Assembly (NCBI GenBank): GCA_029240195.1
Contig: JARBTN010000013.1
Coordinates: 1 to 32,776, forward strand
From: Chlamydiales bacterium
GTDB taxonomy: Bacteria > Chlamydiota > Chlamydiia > Chlamydiales > JARBTN01
Direction of reading: 5' to 3'
DNA length: 32,776 bases
Shown here: positions 15,312-22,523 of the stretch, piece after piece
How positions within the stretch are numbered: the first letter of the stretch is position 1
Layout of the letters: each line of letters begins with the position of its first letter
Program-made: the position numbers and the translations under genes
Notes under the pieces: generated by a model
Database searches by the model: none
Seen by the model: the letters and a program-made list of their open reading frames with translations, nothing else
Told to the model about the DNA's origin: nothing

Positions 15312-15932
15312 ATGTTAAATAATTTCTTGATTTACTTTTCTTATATTTTTTTGCTCATCATTCCGAGTCACAGCTTTGCAGCCGCAGGGGTCTTTCCCCT
15401 CGCTCTTTACAAAGGGGCGCCAACTCCTTATGTCAAAGAGGGAGAGCCTTGCATCTTATTTGGCGAGAGAAAAGCAGATCCTAAACGCTGGGCCGACTTT
15501 GGCGGCATGCGCGAAAAGGGTGAAAACTCGATGCAGACGGCAGCGCGTGAACTTTATGAGGAAACGGGAACATACGGCTTGACTGGCAACACCATTGGAA
15601 TTGATTTATGCGCCCTAAAAATCACAAGCAGAAGCTATACGCTTTATCTAACTTCTCTTTGGTTTTGTCCCTCAGATTCTCTCAAAAAAAATGCGAAAGA
15701 ATGGGCGTTAGAGCACCATGGCAAAGTAGAAGTGACGAGCTTTGATTGGGTAACGCTTGAGCAACTGATGGCCTCTTTAAGCAAAAAAAGCCGCTACGTG
15801 ACAACGACTGAGGGCAAGACCATTAAAATTTGGTGGCCGCGCTATCAAATGTTACAGCAGGCTTATGAGGATTTAGGAGAACGGAAAATGTACTCCATCT
15901 TGTGGGAAAGTGTGAGATATTGTTGGCAATAG
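15312..15932 (+). CDS. Nudix hydrolase with N-terminal signal sequence
   Basis: Residues 65-87 fit the Nudix box exactly (G65-x5-E71-x7-REL-Y-EE-T-G-T), the Mg-binding helix that cleaves nucleoside diphosphate derivatives. The unusual part is the N-terminus: MLNNFLIYFSYIFLLIIPSH followed by SFAAAG, a hydrophobic stretch with an Ala-x-Ala-like cleavage site near residue 23-25. The 206-residue protein is therefore predicted to be exported or membrane-anchored, whereas typical Nudix enzymes are cytosolic. GGAG lies 5 bases before the ATG. It is transcribed away from the beta-lactamase; 15060-15311 between them is AT-rich and holds no further gene that I can see. Confidence 0.85.
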   Translation: MLNNFLIYFSYIFLLIIPSHSFAAAGVFPLALYKGAPTPYVKEGEPCILFGERKADPKRWADFGGMREKGENSMQTAARELYEETGTYGLTGNTIGIDLCALKITSRSYTLYLTSLWFCPSDSLKKNAKEWALEHHGKVEVTSFDWVTLEQLMASLSKKSRYVTTTEGKTIKIWWPRYQMLQQAYEDLGERKMYSILWESVRYCWQ

Positions 15933-15948
15933 ATAAAAAAAAGAGCGC

Positions 15949-15996
15949 AACCTACATGGCGTATTTTTCTGGCTCATAAAAAAACGCCATGAGGTT
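15949..15996 (-). terminator. Hairpin between convergent genes, likely terminator
   Basis: AACCTACATGGCGT (15949-15962) pairs with ACGCCATGAGGTT (15984-15996) with one bulge. On the minus strand a run of eight T follows after six bases, suiting termination of the gene at 16013-16405. Confidence 0.5.
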
Positions 15997-16012
15997 TGTT
16001 CATTTTGCAGAT

Positions 16013-16405
16013 TTATGCAAAAGTTTTTTTAAAATAATTAATCGATTGAACTTTTTCTGGATTAATTAAAATTGCAAAAAATTGAAAAGCAATCTTAAGA
16101 GGCATCATAACAACTTTAACAGGAATATTGGCGGTAACTCCAAGGGCCCAATCTGTATGTGCCAGCGCATCTTTTAATGTATACTTATCAAAAAATGCTG
16201 CACCGATCAAGTTAATAGCAGCCATCGCTACACATTCAATAATACGCACCGGCATTTTAACAGTATCCAATGTAACATCTAATACAGAGACAGGAACCGA
16301 ACACATGCGCCCTAAAATCTTATGGGAGTGAGAAAATTCATTTAGTTTATCATAAAGTTTATCTTGCAAACCTGTAAAAGATTCTGATATTAGATTTGAC
16401 TTCAT
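16013..16405 (-). CDS. Unknown small protein with hydrophobic segments (130 aa)
   Basis: The product begins MKSNLISESFTGLQDKLYDK and contains two hydrophobic, small-residue-rich segments, at about 52-70 (PVRIIECVAMAAINLIGAAF) and 92-112 (IPVKVVMMPLKIAFQFFAIL), both punctuated by VPV/MPV/IPV tripeptides. This could be a monotopic or hairpin membrane protein. I do not recognise a named family. It has the best sigma-66/70 promoter in the window about 30 bases upstream and GGGG as ribosome site, so it is probably well expressed. It stands alone, convergent with the exported Nudix gene. Confidence 0.65.
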   Translation of the reverse strand: MKSNLISESFTGLQDKLYDKLNEFSHSHKILGRMCSVPVSVLDVTLDTVKMPVRIIECVAMAAINLIGAAFFDKYTLKDALAHTDWALGVTANIPVKVVMMPLKIAFQFFAILINPEKVQSINYFKKTFA

Positions 16406-16435
16406 TTCGAAACCCCGTATTTAAGTTTGCTTTAA

Positions 16436-16464
16436 ATTATACTATTTTTAAATTAAACAGTCAA
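16436..16464 (-). promoter_or_regulatory. Near-consensus sigma-66/70 promoter
   Basis: Minus strand: TTGACT (16464-16459), 17-base spacer, TATAAT (16441-16436). Transcription would start near 16429, giving a leader of about 24 bases to the ATG at 16405. Confidence 0.8.
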
Positions 16465-16531
16465 AATAAATTAATAAATTTATTTTGTTTTTTTATAATT
16501 GGATAGGTAAATAGATTTTTTTGGGGTTGGG

Positions 16532-16559
16532 TAGGCCGGTAAGGCCGGTAGAACGGTAA
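16532..16559. repeat. Short GC-rich direct repeat in an intergenic stretch
   Basis: Two copies of AGGCCGGTA in tandem followed by a degenerate third, GAACGGTAA, in otherwise AT-rich DNA. Apart from this and the promoter at 16436-16464 I see nothing in 16406-16706. Confidence 0.5.
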
Positions 16560-16706
16560 CATTTCTTTAGAATTGAAGAAAGAGGACTGGATAGAGTAGA
16601 GAAAAAAATAGCTATTTTTCCAAAAGTTCTCCGAAAATTTCTGTAATGATCAGTATATAAATCTTGTTATTTATAGAAACAATTTTATATTTCCGAATTA
16701 GATAAA

Positions 16707-18353
16707 CTATTGAGTCGTGTATGATTGATTAGGTGAATTACCTTTTTCAGGGTAGGCATAATTTAAAAGCCCTTCTTTGACTAGAGGGGTTAGATATTTC
16801 CTAACTAAGTATTTTTTATCCTTTCTCTTGATAAAATCTGCAATTTGCTGTGCTGTAAGTGATTTCCAAGAACATAATTCACATATAATCGATTTTAGAT
16901 CTTCGTAATTTGAATGTTTTTTTATATTTATTAATTTTTTACTTAATTGCTCAGGCAAATTTCTTGTTTCGAAAGTCTCTTCTAGCTGGTGCGTTTTTGG
17001 CTCGATCTGGTGCGTTTTTGGCTCGATCTGGTGTGTTTTTGGCTCGATCTGGTGTGTTTTGTGTCCGGGCTCAGCTAATTTTTCACCATTAATAGTAATT
17101 TTTCGGGTGGCCTCTGGGTGGATGGGCAAAATAGTTAAAAAGAAACTACGAGCTTCATCAGTTTTAAAAATAGGAGGAGGAGATCCATTTGCTTCCATCG
17201 ACTTTCGAATTTTAGGCACGCCAGTGCAACGCCCTTCTGTTAAATGCAGTTCTTTAAGAAAATCTCCTATACGCCTGTTCCTATAAGTTCGCGATCTTAC
17301 AGCACCCTGGTTTAAATCTTCAATCTTAAGAGGCGGCAAAGGCCCTGGGAAAGATAAAATTTCAATCCGATCCACATGAATGCTGATTTCTATTGGCTCC
17401 CTTTGCGCGTAATCTTTATGGTAGACGGCATTTGCTATAGCCTCTTCCAAGGCAACATAAGGGTAGTTATAAAAACGGTCAGCTTCAGCTCGATTAGGGC
17501 GTTTACGTATCTCCTCCTTGATTAGCATAGACTGTAGATAACGCAGAACTTCTTTAAGTTGAATCTGGATGGGGCCTTTAAAAATTTTTTCCGAAAAACT
17601 ATCACCTGCTTCATCGTGAAAATCGACAACATCAATTTGAGCAGCTGGGAAAAAGTGCTCAGGATGACTATTGAAAACCATCAATCCGATATTGAGTGGT
17701 TTTAAGTATTCTTCTGGCCCTTGAGCGATTTGCATCTGACGACAGAGATGAGTAAAAGGAATTTTATCGACTTCTAAGAAAAGGTCGCTTTTAACTTCCC
17801 GAAGAAAATCTTTAATGAGACTTATATCTAGATCACTTAATTGAGCTTGATGGTGAATACGGTCGTCAAATGGTACTTGGTTTGCCGTTTCATGAAGCCT
17901 CTGAATATCTGGCGTCAATGCTTTTATGGTAGAGGAATTGCGCCTAATAAAATAAGCATAGTTTGCATTCTTTCCAAGCGACTCGGGTGTTTGATAAGGT
18001 CTTGTTTGCCCTCCAGGACACCAGATAACCAAGATCAATTTTTCTTGAAGACAATAAGGTACAACGACAGGGTGATAGTGGGGACGAATTTTGTACCCTA
18101 AGCTTAAAATTTCTTTTTGAATGGCATCGATTTGATTTGGAACTAGCCCCTTAGGAGGAAAGATAGGCTGTCCATTCACCTCTTCAATCCCAAATATGAG
18201 ATAACCACCGCCCCAATTATTTATATCATTGGCGAAGGCGGTAACCGTACGAATGAACTCTTCAGGGTTCCAGCCTTTTTTAAATTCTAGCCGTTCCCAT
18301 TCAACAATATGTCCTTTAAGCAGCTCGTCGATGTTAATGGGAAGTGCTGTCAT
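16707..18353 (-). CDS. AlbA_2/Schlafen-type ATP-binding regulator
   Basis: The N-terminal 150 residues form an AlbA_2 (Schlafen AAA_4-like) domain: LEFKKGWNPEEFIRTVTAFAND, GGGYLIFGIEE, then FIRRNSST. A C-terminal HATPase_c_4-type domain follows, with EEAIANAVYHKDY (about 305-317) and EISIHVDRIEILSFPGPLPP (about 323-342). About residues 431-455 carry a tandem heptad, KTHQIEP three times plus KTHQLE. The last 80 residues look like a winged helix (LTAQQIADFIKRKDKKYLVRKYLTPLVKEGLL). Length 548. Such proteins are annotated as DNA-binding transcriptional regulators or ATP-dependent helicase relatives and are frequent in accessory genome regions; the true role is unknown. It has no obvious Shine-Dalgarno. 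Confidence 0.85.
   Translation of the reverse strand: MTALPINIDELLKGHIVEWERLEFKKGWNPEEFIRTVTAFANDINNWGGGYLIFGIEEVNGQPIFPPKGLVPNQIDAIQKEILSLGYKIRPHYHPVVVPYCLQEKLILVIWCPGGQTRPYQTPESLGKNANYAYFIRRNSSTIKALTPDIQRLHETANQVPFDDRIHHQAQLSDLDISLIKDFLREVKSDLFLEVDKIPFTHLCRQMQIAQGPEEYLKPLNIGLMVFNSHPEHFFPAAQIDVVDFHDEAGDSFSEKIFKGPIQIQLKEVLRYLQSMLIKEEIRKRPNRAEADRFYNYPYVALEEAIANAVYHKDYAQREPIEISIHVDRIEILSFPGPLPPLKIEDLNQGAVRSRTYRNRRIGDFLKELHLTEGRCTGVPKIRKSMEANGSPPPIFKTDEARSFFLTILPIHPEATRKITINGEKLAEPGHKTHQIEPKTHQIEPKTHQIEPKTHQLEETFETRNLPEQLSKKLINIKKHSNYEDLKSIICELCSWKSLTAQQIADFIKRKDKKYLVRKYLTPLVKEGLLNYAYPEKGNSPNQSYTTQ
16986..17060. repeat. 21-bp in-frame tandem repeat inside the AlbA_2 gene
   Basis: Three full 21-base units, each beginning CTGGTGYGTTTTTGGCTCGA (16986-17006, 17007-17027, 17028-17048), and a 12-base partial copy. 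The first two are identical and the third differs at one base. Units encode the heptad KTHQIEP, so copy-number change would alter the linker length without shifting the frame. Confidence 0.9.
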
Positions 18354-18412
18354 GGTAAATCTTTTGGTGGAGATTTCTTTATAAGTTTTCCTATAGCCTA
18401 TTTCATCTAACT

Positions 18413-18991
18413 TTATAAATCGAGTGTATCTAATAAGAGCAGCTTCAATTTTTGCATAAAGCGCTTCAGGTGTGGATCAGTGCGCTCGAAGGGGATCTTT
18501 GCAAAATCGAACCACTGCACCGTGTTGAATTCTTCTCGATCGAATAGGTACTCGTCTTTATAGCTGCTTTTGATCACATACCACAGGCTGACATCAGTAT
18601 GACCGGCAGTCAAGCCAACGGTCTCTGTAGAAGTTAGAAAAAGCGGCGTCTCCTGCCAAAATTCGGCGTTTAAGCCAAGCTCTTCTTGGCACTCGCGGAC
18701 TACCGTTTCTTTGGGATGTTCCCCTAATTCGACATGTCCGCCTGTTGGGAGCCAAAGCTGCGCTTTTTTGTGGTCTACCAGCAAAATTTTTTGCACTCCT
18801 TCATCGAGCAGGACAAAATAGGAGACAAGGTGTTTGGGAGGATTATCAGGCTTTTGGCTGCGGAAGAGAGGTGCTCCGCTTTGAATCCAAATCAGTGTGT
18901 CTTGGATCAGCCCTCTTTCCAAATCGTCGAAAGGAGTGATTCCAGCGATAATTTTGGCGATGGTTGCCTCAATCGTTTCTTCTCGTTGCAT
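18413..18991 (-). CDS. Nudix hydrolase (cytosolic)
   Basis: The Nudix box GGHVELGEHPKETVVRECQE plus ELGL matches G-x5-E-x7-REC-x-EELG-L at about residues 86-108. The ATG at 18991 (MQREETIEATIAK) is preferred to the frame's first start, a TTG at 19036. The protein has about 192 residues, with no signal sequence. The N-terminal 50 residues (TPFDDLERGLIQDTLIWIQS) resemble the helical lead-in seen in the ADP-ribose/NTP group of Nudix proteins. Substrate unknown. A 38-codon open frame ends 10 bases upstream. Confidence 0.88.
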   Translation of the reverse strand: MQREETIEATIAKIIAGITPFDDLERGLIQDTLIWIQSGAPLFRSQKPDNPPKHLVSYFVLLDEGVQKILLVDHKKAQLWLPTGGHVELGEHPKETVVRECQEELGLNAEFWQETPLFLTSTETVGLTAGHTDVSLWYVIKSSYKDEYLFDREEFNTVQWFDFAKIPFERTDPHLKRFMQKLKLLLLDTLDL

Positions 18992-19001
18992 GCAGCTACT
19001 T

Positions 19002-19118
19002 TTAATTTGCAGTATTAGAGGGAATCTCTCCAGCAATCACAATTTCATCTTCTTCGTTGACCTGATGAATTTTTGAGGTGAGATCTTGCATGATATCATC
19101 AGCGAGTTCATCAAACAT
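19002..19118 (-). CDS. Possible acidic 38-aa peptide upstream of the Nudix gene
   Basis: An ATG at 19118 opens MFDELADDIMQDLTSKIHQV, ending EIPSNTAN before a TAA at 19002-19004, 10 bases before the Nudix start. It is acidic and soluble, with no strong ribosome site. It may be a leader peptide, a small gene or the remnant of a longer one. I do not recognise it. Confidence 0.3.
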   Translation of the reverse strand: MFDELADDIMQDLTSKIHQVNEEDEIVIAGEIPSNTAN

Positions 19119-19157
19119 CGCTCTGAACAAAAGGCCTTAGCCAGATGTACAATTGCC

Positions 19158-19529
19158 TTAATCTAAGGGAGACACCCGAATAATATGGCCGTCAGGGTCT
19201 TTTGCGAGGAAAGTGCGGCCAAAAACTTCATTGTAAGGTTCCCGCACGATATTGATGGCGGGGTTCTTTCGCCATTCCTCAAAGAGGCTATCTACATCTT
19301 TATTGGTTGGCAACATAATGCCGATCTCAGAGAACCGAGGGGCTGCGACATCTGGCGTTGTTCCGCCTGTCCAAATGGCAAATATTGCTTCACCGCCAGC
19401 GGAAAATGCCACATAGCGGGGGCTTGAGAATACAGGTTCAGCATTGAAAAGTGCCTGGTAAAAGGCTCTCGAACGTTCGATGTCAGAGACGTAGACCAGC
19501 TGAAGGTTGGGTTTAGGGGATATTGTCAT
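19158..19529 (-). CDS. VOC-superfamily (glyoxalase/bleomycin-resistance fold) protein
   Basis: The 123-residue protein has the paired beta-alpha-beta-beta-beta layout of vicinal oxygen chelate proteins: LQLVYVSDIERSRAFYQALF at the start of module 1 and EIGIMLPTNKDVDSLFEEWR, FLAKDPDGHIIRVSPLD in module 2. DPDGHIIRV is the conserved closing motif, with the glutamate that usually binds metal replaced by I/R, so the metal site may be altered or absent. The subfamily includes antibiotic-binding and isomerase members; the substrate cannot be told. Confidence 0.85.
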   Translation of the reverse strand: MTISPKPNLQLVYVSDIERSRAFYQALFNAEPVFSSPRYVAFSAGGEAIFAIWTGGTTPDVAAPRFSEIGIMLPTNKDVDSLFEEWRKNPAINIVREPYNEVFGRTFLAKDPDGHIIRVSPLD

Positions 19530-19684
19530 CTTGTCATTTTCCTGTATATATCGTCGGAGGCATCTTCTATATTAGCTTAAGACTTAAACTGACAGGCATC
19601 GATAAGTCCTGTCAAAACTCTCTGGATAAAAATTCCTATCAAGGGTTTGCAAAAAACAAAATGGCATGACTCGCCGCATCGGGC

Positions 19685-19719
19685 AAAAAAAAAAGGCAAC
19701 TTCAGCGAAGATGCCCTTA
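19685..19719 (-). terminator. Rho-independent terminator after tRNA-Pro
   Basis: Minus strand: AAGGGCATCTTC pairs with GAAGTTGCCTT around a 3-base loop and is followed by a run of about ten T. It lies 12 bases past the tRNA 3' end. Confidence 0.85.
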
Positions 19720-19730
19720 AGAGAAAGAAA

Positions 19731-19805
19731 TCTGGGTGAAAGGATTCGAACCTTCGACCTCTTGCACCCCATGCAAGTGCGCTAGCCAAGCTGCGCTACA
19801 CCCAG
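19731..19805 (-). tRNA. tRNA-Pro (anticodon GGG)
   Basis: The minus strand folds into a full cloverleaf: acceptor CTGGGTG/CACCCAG with discriminator A, D stem GCGC/GCGC, anticodon stem CTTGC/GCAAG with loop ATGGGGT (anticodon GGG), and T stem GAAGG/CCTTT with loop TTCGAAT. CCA is not encoded. It lies 9 bases after the stop of the 85-residue gene, probably on the same transcript. Confidence 0.96.
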
Positions 19806-19814
19806 ATATATAAA

Positions 19815-20072
19815 TTAGACGGAAGTGATGCCTTCAAATTCCAATTCGCTGCGTTTGAATTCTTTGACAGCGACTTTGGCGCATTCTTCGATGATTTTTT
19901 CGAGCGAATCTTCAGCTGGGTTGACTTCGATGACGCTGAGATCGACCACGATCGAGGCTGTGAAGGCTGTGCCTCCGCGAATCCCCTTCGCTTTAAAATT
20001 GACAAAGACGCCGCCCTTCTTCTTGGAGATACTGATAAAGCGTACGAGATTGTTCTCTGCAAGAGTCGACAT
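19815..20072 (-). CDS. Small protein of unknown function, co-transcribed with tRNA-Pro (85 aa)
   Basis: The product begins MSTLAENNLVRFISISKKKG and includes GGVFVNFKAKGIRGGTAFTA and AEDSLEKIIEECAKVAVKEF. The mix of beta strands followed by an amphipathic helix suggests a compact folded domain. No membrane segment or signal. The clean codon use, near-consensus promoter and conserved feel suggest a real gene; I do not recognise a named family. The leader is about 39 bases. The tRNA-Pro follows directly and a terminator closes the unit. Confidence 0.75.
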   Translation of the reverse strand: MSTLAENNLVRFISISKKKGGVFVNFKAKGIRGGTAFTASIVVDLSVIEVNPAEDSLEKIIEECAKVAVKEFKRSELEFEGITSV

Positions 20073-20117
20073 AAATTTTCAGCCTTATCCAGGGGGTTTG
20101 TCCTAAATGAATGACTT

Positions 20118-20146
20118 ATTCTATTTAGCGCTAAGATTGCCGTCAA
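20118..20146 (-). promoter_or_regulatory. Near-consensus sigma-66/70 promoter for the 85-aa gene and tRNA-Pro
   Basis: Minus strand: TTGACG (20146-20141), exactly 17 bases, TAGAAT (20123-20118). Each hexamer matches consensus at five of six positions. Confidence 0.78.
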
Positions 20147-20312
20147 GCCTAAAAATAGGGGGTCTCTCATTTTGTATTTGGGTCTTGGAACGCAAAAGTT
20201 TTATGGATCAGACAAGCAAAAAGCGCCCTTTTCTCTAGCATAAAGAAATTGCTACCTAAACGCTCTCCTTGTTATCCTTGACTTCCCAAAATCTTTTTAA
20301 GGATCTGAAATT

Positions 20313-21032
20313 ATGGACTCATTTTACCCCTTTGAACTCGGCAGTGAATGGGAGAGCGCTCTACAAGAGGAACTAAAAAAGCCCTACATCGCCCAGCTCG
20401 CCTCTTTTGTTGCCGCTGAGAGGAGAGGGGCCGACCCCGTCTATCCGCCAGAGCATCTGATGTTCAACGCGCTGAAAAAGACCCCTTTAAGCCAAGTGAA
20501 AGTGGTCATCGTCGGGCAAGACCCCTACCACGGCCCCGGACAAGCCCATGGGTTGAGCTTTAGCGTGCCCCAAGGAGTGGCCACTCCCCCCTCTTTGCAA
20601 AATATCTTTAAAGAGCTCAACGCTGATCTGCACATTCCCATCTCTTCAAACGGGTGCCTGATCCCATGGGCCGAACAGGGCGTGCTGCTGCTCAACGCCA
20701 CGTTGACAGTCAAGAAGTCGACCCCTCTTTCCCATCACGGCAAAGGGTGGGAGATTTTCACCGACGCCATCTTAAATGTTGTCGCTCAAAGGGCGCAGCC
20801 GACGGTCTTTATCCTCTGGGGTAAAAATGCCCAGCAAAAGGCTTTGAAAGTGCCAAGCATCGCACCTCCTTCGCCCCATCTGATCCTGACGGCGGCCCAC
20901 CCGTCCCCTTTTTCCGCCCACTCCGGGTTTTTTGGCTGCCGCCACTTTTCTAAAACCAATGCCTTTTTAGAGGAAAATAGATTGCTTCCCATCAATTGGG
21001 ACCTCTCTTCGGCCAATCCCGCCGCTGCTTGA
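20313..21032 (+). CDS. ung: Uracil-DNA glycosylase, family 1
   Basis: Removes uracil from DNA as the first step of base-excision repair. The 239-residue protein has the water-activating loop GQDPYHG (68-74, catalytic D70), the uracil pocket LLLNATLTV (about 128-136) and the DNA-intercalation loop HPSPFSAHSGF with H196. The usual HPSPLS leucine is phenylalanine here, one residue before the intercalating loop. AAGGATC lies about 9 bases before the ATG. It is a single gene with no visible operon partner. Confidence 0.98.
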   Translation: MDSFYPFELGSEWESALQEELKKPYIAQLASFVAAERRGADPVYPPEHLMFNALKKTPLSQVKVVIVGQDPYHGPGQAHGLSFSVPQGVATPPSLQNIFKELNADLHIPISSNGCLIPWAEQGVLLLNATLTVKKSTPLSHHGKGWEIFTDAILNVVAQRAQPTVFILWGKNAQQKALKVPSIAPPSPHLILTAAHPSPFSAHSGFFGCRHFSKTNAFLEENRLLPINWDLSSANPAAA

Positions 21033-21202
21033 GGAAAATCTTCTCCCTCAGAAAATAAAAACCATTGGTTCTCAAGGGCTCAGATTTTCTCTCGGGGCCC
21101 TAAAAAATTTCCCCTGGGGCTGGCCTGGCCCTTTCTAAATTTTATTTGCTTTAAATGCCCGGCTCCTTTAGTTGTATGTTCTGATCGTTATCTTGAGAAG
21201 TC

Positions 21203-21214
21203 TGGAGCGCTCCA
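21203..21214. promoter_or_regulatory. 12-bp perfect palindrome, possible activator site
   Basis: TGGAGCGCTCCA is centred about 50 bases upstream of the sigma-54 -24 element, within the range where enhancer-binding proteins sit. The binding protein is unknown. Apart from this site and the promoter I see nothing coding in 21033-21309. Confidence 0.4.
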
Positions 21215-21257
21215 TTGCTCACATTTTGTGGAACTTCAAGCGCGCTCAAAAGATGAG

Positions 21258-21275
21258 TTGGCATTGTTCTTGCTT
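21258..21275 (+). promoter_or_regulatory. Sigma-54 (-24/-12) promoter of the flgB-flgC-fliE operon
   Basis: TTGGCATTGTTCTTGCTT: the invariant GG (21260-21261) and GC (21272-21273) are separated by exactly 10 bases, and the flanks match TTGGCAC-N5-TTGCW. Transcription would start near 21285, leaving about 25 bases before the flgB ATG at 21310. The ribosome site AGAGGAG lies 8 bases before that ATG. Confidence 0.85.
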
Positions 21276-21309
21276 CCTTATCTCATGAATATGAAAGAGG
21301 AGAATCAAT

Positions 21310-21678
21310 ATGACCGATGCATTGATGGGAAATAATCCGCTCAGGATGCTGAAATCTGTCGTGGGATTGCATGCCAAACGTCACGAAGTCATCGCCGGCA
21401 ATGTGGCCAACGTCAACACGCCCTACTACCGAAGAAGAGAGTTTCGCTTTGAAGAGGAGCTGAAACAGGCCATCGAGAATAAGACAGCCTCTTTTGAAGA
21501 GCTCGACGGCTCCATTGAGCGCCCGAAAGACACAGTCGTGCGCAACAACGGCAACGACGTGGATATCGATGATGAGATCGTGGCGATGAATAAAAACACC
21601 ACTCTTTATGGCATCTATACCCAAATCTACCAACAAAGAGCCAGCCAGATTAAGCATGCAATCCGAGGAGGTCGATAA
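21310..21678 (+). CDS. flgB: Flagellar proximal rod protein FlgB
   Basis: Rod subunit that sits just above the MS ring and crosses the periplasm in a flagellar basal body. The 122-residue length is normal. The N-terminal rod signature HEVIAGNVANVNTPYYRRRE and the later NNGNDVDIDDEIVAMNKNTT (canonical R.DGNNVD.D.EM..+..N) are both present, as is the closing QIYQQRASQIKHAIRGGR helix. It is the first gene after the sigma-54 promoter. Its stop overlaps the flgC start by one base (TAATG). No sign of decay. Confidence 0.95.
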   Translation: MTDALMGNNPLRMLKSVVGLHAKRHEVIAGNVANVNTPYYRRREFRFEEELKQAIENKTASFEELDGSIERPKDTVVRNNGNDVDIDDEIVAMNKNTTLYGIYTQIYQQRASQIKHAIRGGR

Positions 21679-22154
21679 TGGCAACTAATACCATTTTTAG
21701 ATCCCAAGCCATCGCCGCCTCCGGCTTGAAGTCAGCTCGCAATTGGATGAACACCATCGCCAATAACTTGGCAAACGCGCTCACTGTCGACACCGGGCAA
21801 TTGGACAAATCCGGCAATTATGTCCCCTACCACCGGCAAGTTCCGGTTTTTAAGAAGATGCTGGAAGATAAGATCGGCTCTAGTCAATCTGTTGAAGAGA
21901 TTGAAGGGGGCGTCGAAGTTGAAAAGGTCGTCTCTTTAAAAAACCAAGTGAGAAAAGTTTATGACCCGACGCATCCCGCTGCGCGCAAGATGGGTTCGGT
22001 CGATGCAGGTTATGTCTACTATCCGGAAGTAGATCCGACGCAAGAAAAGGCCGATGCTGATATCGCCAGCGCTTACTACGAGGCAAACTTGGCTGTCCTT
22101 TCAGATTTCAAGCGGATGATTGAAGAAACTTTAAGATTGGCTAGGAGGGCTTAG
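21678..22154 (+). CDS. flgC: Flagellar proximal rod protein FlgC
   Basis: Second proximal rod subunit. The 158-residue protein carries the rod signature AIAASGLKSARNWMNTIANN followed by LANALTVDTG, and the diagnostic VYDPTHPAARKMG...GYVYYPEVD...EKADADIASAYYEANLAVL. It is slightly longer than many FlgC proteins (about 135-150) because of the central segment near residues 55-95. It starts at the last base of the flgB stop and ends 5 bases before fliE. Confidence 0.95.
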   Translation: MATNTIFRSQAIAASGLKSARNWMNTIANNLANALTVDTGQLDKSGNYVPYHRQVPVFKKMLEDKIGSSQSVEEIEGGVEVEKVVSLKNQVRKVYDPTHPAARKMGSVDAGYVYYPEVDPTQEKADADIASAYYEANLAVLSDFKRMIEETLRLARRA

Positions 22155-22159
22155 GTGAA

Positions 22160-22510
22160 ATGTCTACCACTGTAAATTCAATAGATCAAGCATTCCCAGC
22201 TAAAAAAGGGATTGAAAAACGCTTTAAACTGGATATCAAAGACGATATCGAGATGCCAAAGCTCAGCGAAGTGGGCTTTGATACGCAAAATGACTTTGGC
22301 AAGGTGCTGAAGCGTTATTTGCAGCAGGTCAACGATGCCCAATTCTACTCCGATCAGAAGATTGAAGATCTCGTCGCCGGCAGGACCGAGAACTTGCACG
22401 AAGTGATGATCGCCATGAACGAAGCAGAGACTGCTTTTGAGATGATGATGGAAGCGAGAAATAAACTCAGTGAAGCCTACCATGAGCTAGTTCGAATCCA
22501 AAGCAGCTAA
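22160..22510 (+). CDS. fliE: Flagellar hook-basal body complex protein FliE
   Basis: FliE joins the MS ring to the rod and is the first protein to pass the export gate. The 116-residue protein has the canonical C-terminal half: DFGKVLKRYLQQVNDAQFYS, DQKIEDLVAGRTENLHEVMI and EAETAFEMMMEARNKLSEAY followed by HELVRIQSS. The N-terminal 45 residues are less conserved, as usual. The flgB-flgC-fliE order is that of flagellated bacteria, where fliF normally follows; here an unknown gene does. Confidence 0.95.
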   Translation: MSTTVNSIDQAFPAKKGIEKRFKLDIKDDIEMPKLSEVGFDTQNDFGKVLKRYLQQVNDAQFYSDQKIEDLVAGRTENLHEVMIAMNEAETAFEMMMEARNKLSEAYHELVRIQSS

Positions 22511-22523
22511 AATAAGAGACCAT

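Noticed and set aside
16986-17060. CRISPR-like short repeats
   Set aside because: The units are contiguous without spacers and encode an in-frame heptad, so this is a coding tandem repeat. No CRISPR array or cas gene was seen.
19577-19789. Two minus-strand frames of 70 and 62 codons across tRNA-Pro
   Set aside because: They read through the tRNA and its terminator, and the wording (FFLLRASSLKLPFFFARC) is an artefact of those elements.
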